DNA of 64,000 nt from an uncultured Lachnospiraceae bacterium. Its GTDB lineage: Bacteria; Bacillota; Clostridia; Lachnospirales; Lachnospiraceae. The notes under the pieces are model-generated. The model had not been told where the DNA came from. It saw only the letters and a list, made by a program, of their open reading frames with translations, and ran no database searches. Each line of letters begins with the position of its first letter. Within the stretch, counting starts at the first letter, position 1. Shown here in pieces: positions 61,489 through 64,000 of the stretch. Position numbers and translations under genes: made by a program. The stretch covers positions 96,853 through 160,852 of the forward strand of contig CAJUAA010000005.1 in assembly GCA_910584205.1 (NCBI GenBank). Reading direction: 5' to 3'.

Positions 61489-62097
61489 ATGAAACAGAAA
61501 TGGTATGATTATCTCTGGATTGCGGAGCTTGCCTACTGGGTGCTGGGGCTCTTAAACATTCTCTTTGCCTGGCTGGGCGTGCTTTTTTTCTGTATCCCGC
61601 TGCTTTTTGCAGTATTCGGCGGGAACAAGGGTTACTGCAACCGCTACTGCGGCCGGGGGCAGCTTCTGGGGCTGCTGGGCAGGAAACTGTCCCGAAACGT
61701 ACCGCCGCCGAGATTTCTGCGGAGTCCCTGGTTCCGCTATGGCTTTCTCACCTTTTTCATGATCATGTTCGGCCTGATGCTGCGCAGTACCTGGATGGTC
61801 TTTACCGGAGCGCCCCTTCGCCAGACGGTGACGCTTCTGTGGGTGTTTAAGCTTCCCTGGCAGTGGGCGGACGTGTCCATGGTGGCGCCCTGGATGGCTC
61901 AGTTTGCCTTCGGATTTTTCAGCGTCATGATGACCTCCACAGTGCTGGGGCTTCTGACCATGGTCTTGTTCCGGCCCCGCTCCTGGTGCGTGTACTGCCC
62001 CATGGGGACCATGACTCAGGGAATCTGCAGGCTCAGGCAGGGGAAGGAGGATACGGAAGATGGAAGAGAAGGCAAAAAGAATCGCGGAACTGCTTAA
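61489..62097 (+). CDS. Membrane 4Fe-4S protein (NapH/YccM-like)
   Basis: 202 residues, about four membrane helices. Cys motifs GYCNRYCGRG after the first helices and WCVYCPMGTMTQ near the end, as in NapH/NosR-type membrane electron-transfer proteins, though it lacks the C-terminal ferredoxin domains, which the adjacent ferredoxin may supply. C-terminal tail overlaps the ArsR gene by 38 bp. GGAGGG upstream. Confidence 0.8.
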   Translation: MKQKWYDYLWIAELAYWVLGLLNILFAWLGVLFFCIPLLFAVFGGNKGYCNRYCGRGQLLGLLGRKLSRNVPPPRFLRSPWFRYGFLTFFMIMFGLMLRSTWMVFTGAPLRQTVTLLWVFKLPWQWADVSMVAPWMAQFAFGFFSVMMTSTVLGLLTMVLFRPRSWCVYCPMGTMTQGICRLRQGKEDTEDGREGKKNRGTA

Positions 62098-62344
62098 GCT
62101 GCTGGCCAACGAGCACCGACTGCTGATCCTGTGCGCGCTGATGAAGGGGCCGCTGACGGTAGGGGAGATCCATCCGTTTACCCCCAACATCACCGCTTCC
62201 GCTCTGTCCCAGCACTTAAACCAGCTCCGCATGGCCGGGATCCTGGAGTCCGAGAAGCAGGGGATGAACGTTATCTACCGGATCCGGGATCAGCGGGTGA
62301 CCGCGCTTCTGGGGGCGGTGAAGGAGTGTTACTGTGAGGAGTGA
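62060..62344 (+). CDS. ArsR-family transcriptional regulator
   Basis: 94 residues. Winged helix LLANEHRLLILCALMKGPLT, ITASALSQHLNQLRMAGILE, SEKQGMNVIYRI. Carries Cys at residue 25 and a terminal CYCEE, possible metal or thiol ligands. Starts inside the Fe-S membrane gene and ends 12 bp before mcrB. Likely represses the cluster from 61153; signal unknown. Confidence 0.88.
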   Translation: MEEKAKRIAELLKLLANEHRLLILCALMKGPLTVGEIHPFTPNITASALSQHLNQLRMAGILESEKQGMNVIYRIRDQRVTALLGAVKECYCEE

Positions 62345-62356
62345 GGGGTACAGGAA

Positions 62357-63811
62357 ATGAGGAAAGATATGGATAAAAGAGAGATAACAGATTATGAGGG
62401 AATGTTGACAGACGAGACCCAAAACAATGACAGTGATGCTTTTGCAGACTGCAATGTGGGAACTGTCCATTACTGGCTCTATGCACCGGGGCAAAGTGCA
62501 ATAAAATGGGACGAATGCCGTGAAAAAGGAATTATGCTTCTTGGCTGGGGAGAAATTGGCGACCTGAATACATTTGCTTCAAAGGATGAAATGAAGAAGA
62601 GAATGAAAAAAGTTTATGGAGACCATAGTTCCTATGTGAATTCAGGACATGCAACATGGCAATTTTTGCATGACATGAAAACAGGTGATATTATTTTTGC
62701 AAAGAAAGGATTGAATGGGATTCTTGGCAGGGGAGTGGTTGAGTCTGGATATGAATACGATCCGGAACGTTCAGACGGATTCCTTCATGTTCGCCGCGTG
62801 AAGTGGACACATAAGGGAGAATGGAAGATTCAACACCAGACACCACAAAAAACACTGACGGATATCACGCCATATGGTGATTTTGTACAGCAGATCAAAG
62901 AATTGTTTGATGATGATTTGCTTGATAGAGAGGAAGAAGAGGTTACTATATATCCTCCATATTCTTCCGACAATTTTCTTGATGAAGTTTATATGGATGG
63001 GGAATCTTATGATAATATGATCGCCATTCTCAAGAATAAGAAAAATATTATTTTACAGGGAGCTCCCGGTGTAGGAAAAACTTTTGTGGCGAAAAGGCTT
63101 GCATATTCTGTTATGGGGGTAAAAGATGTAAACCGGGTTATGATGATTCAGTTTCATCAGAGTTATTCTTATGAAGATTTTATCATGGGTTATCGACCCA
63201 CTGCAGCAGGGTTTGAACTTCAGGAAGGAGTGTTTTATACTTTTTGTAAAAAAGCTGAGATAGACAGTGATAATGACTATTTTTTTATTATTGATGAGAT
63301 AAACCGCGGAAATCTGAGTAAAATCTTCGGCGAACTTTTTATGCTGGTTGAAAATGATAAACGCGGTTTAGAACTGCAGCTGCTGTATAAAAAAGAAAAA
63401 TTTGCTGTGCCAAAGAATGTATATATCGTTGGAATGATGAATACGGCTGATCGTAGTCTGGCCATGCTGGATTATGCTCTTCGCAGGCGATTTGCTTTTG
63501 TTGAAATCCGTGCGGGGTTTGATACAACAGGGTTTAAAGCATACCAGTCTGGCTTGAACCATATAAAGTTTAATAAATTGGTAGCTTGTGTGAAAAGACT
63601 GAATAAAGCGATTGCAGAAGATGATGCACTTGGAGAGGGATTTTGTATTGGGCACAGTTATTTTTGCAATTTATCTCCAGAAAGTGTGGATGACAGGACT
63701 CTTTCCGGTATTGTTGAATATGAGTTAATTCCGCTTCTGAAAGAATACTGGTTCGACGAGTCGGCGAAGGCCAGAGACTGGGCAGATGAACTGAGGAGTG
63801 TGCTCAGGTGA
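62357..63811 (+). CDS. mcrB: EVE-domain McrB-like restriction NTPase
   Basis: 484 residues. N-terminal EVE (YTH-like) domain about 37-165 (YWLYAPGQSAIKWDECREKG; GWGEIGDL), expected to recognise a modified base. AAA+ domain with Walker A GAPGVGKT (235-242), Walker B FFIIDEINRGN (309-319), NTADRSLAMLDYALRRRF sensor/arginine-finger region. Type IV McrBC systems cut modified DNA only with McrC, which is broken here. Sequence is AT-richer than the cluster upstream, consistent with acquisition. ATG at 62357 with AGGGGTACAGGAA; second Met at 62369. Confidence 0.88.
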   Translation: MRKDMDKREITDYEGMLTDETQNNDSDAFADCNVGTVHYWLYAPGQSAIKWDECREKGIMLLGWGEIGDLNTFASKDEMKKRMKKVYGDHSSYVNSGHATWQFLHDMKTGDIIFAKKGLNGILGRGVVESGYEYDPERSDGFLHVRRVKWTHKGEWKIQHQTPQKTLTDITPYGDFVQQIKELFDDDLLDREEEEVTIYPPYSSDNFLDEVYMDGESYDNMIAILKNKKNIILQGAPGVGKTFVAKRLAYSVMGVKDVNRVMMIQFHQSYSYEDFIMGYRPTAAGFELQEGVFYTFCKKAEIDSDNDYFFIIDEINRGNLSKIFGELFMLVENDKRGLELQLLYKKEKFAVPKNVYIVGMMNTADRSLAMLDYALRRRFAFVEIRAGFDTTGFKAYQSGLNHIKFNKLVACVKRLNKAIAEDDALGEGFCIGHSYFCNLSPESVDDRTLSGIVEYELIPLLKEYWFDESAKARDWADELRSVLR

Positions 63812-63948
63812 TTTTAATACAGAATATTTATCATATGTTGTCCTATGCGTTTCGTGTCCTGAATGAGCAGGGTTATAAACATATTGCCACAGAAAAATTT
63901 GATAATACAGCGGAGTTGTGTGCAGCCATATTGTCGAGAGGGATTTGA
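63808..63948 (+). pseudogene. mcrC: Truncated mcrC, first 46 codons only
   Basis: GTG overlapping the mcrB stop, reading ILIQNIYHMLSYAFRVLNEQ, then GYKHIATEKFDNTAELCAAI and LSRGI, stop. This is the normal McrC N-terminus, but the nuclease domain is absent. Sequence after the stop (TTGACAGCCC and onward) is unrelated. Broken by deletion or insertion at about 63945. Confidence 0.85.
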
Positions 63949-64000
63949 TGTGGTATAAAAAAAGTTGACAGCCCATTCTCAAGGATTTGAGATATAATCA

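Noticed and set aside
63965..63998. TTGACA and TATAAT near the window end as a promoter
   Set aside because: Spacer is 22 bp, too long for a standard promoter, and the downstream gene is outside the window.
1..64000. CRISPR arrays, tRNA/rRNA genes, transposases, integrases, prophage
   Set aside because: None could be recognised on reading both strands; short repeats found are listed separately.

Overview
The window looks like a chromosomal segment of a spore-forming, strictly fermentative member of Clostridia, most likely Lachnospiraceae. This is inferred from the conserved dxs-tlyA-nadK-argR-recN-spoIVB block, a one-piece pyruvate:ferredoxin oxidoreductase, ECF sigma/DUF4179 anti-sigma pairs, a T-box-controlled trp operon, Bce-like two-component/ABC sets, strong AGGAGG ribosome sites and a moderately high GC content. 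No tRNA, rRNA, CRISPR array, transposase or integrase was seen.

Layout. 1-7.5 kb: isoprenoid and housekeeping genes ending in spoIVB, but without the spo0A that usually follows it. 7.6-12 kb: an S51 peptidase, a MATE remnant, a cytidylate kinase-like gene and a polar amino-acid ABC importer. 12-18.5 kb: a tiny Xre regulator, a pentapeptide-repeat protein, the pyruvate:ferredoxin oxidoreductase and a sigma factor fused to a membrane segment and ectodomain. 18.5-24.2 kb: two unrecognised genes, a cysteine synthase-like enzyme and an ECF sigma/anti-sigma pair. 24.4-34.4 kb: a chemotaxis receptor/TetR deletion chimera, an MFS exporter, two two-component systems and a Bce-like ABC transporter.

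34.5-37.5 kb holds a three-gene operon (C39/papain-like protein, ATP-grasp ligase, M20 peptidase). Its promoter is nearly identical to that of cysK at 51 kb, next to an Rrf2 regulator, so I infer a cysteine- or sulfur-responsive peptide pathway. 37.6-42.7 kb: an AAA/PD-(D/E)XK gene, a methylase remnant, an LprI-like membrane protein and a metallophosphoesterase-rubrerythrin fusion. 42.7-49.5 kb: the complete trpEGDCFBA operon behind a tryptophan T-box whose UGG specifier can be read. 49.5-53.5 kb: a CaCA exchanger, Rrf2 regulator, cysK, a YezD-like gene and bioY.

54-57.5 kb: a second ABC operon, with no kinase of its own, whose upstream region carries the same 11-bp-phased repeats as the first. 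57.5-59.1 kb is a graveyard of gene fragments, including a scrap of the ABC permease. 59-64 kb: an Xre regulator, a Cu/Zn-SOD-like protein, a ferredoxin/membrane Fe-S/ArsR cluster containing a nested hairpin, and an AT-richer EVE-McrB gene followed by a severely truncated mcrC.

The best candidates for something undescribed are the phosphoesterase-rubrerythrin fusion, the C39/ATP-grasp/M20 operon with its cysK-like promoter, and the membrane-tethered sigma factor. Gene remnants with deletion-type junctions recur across the window.
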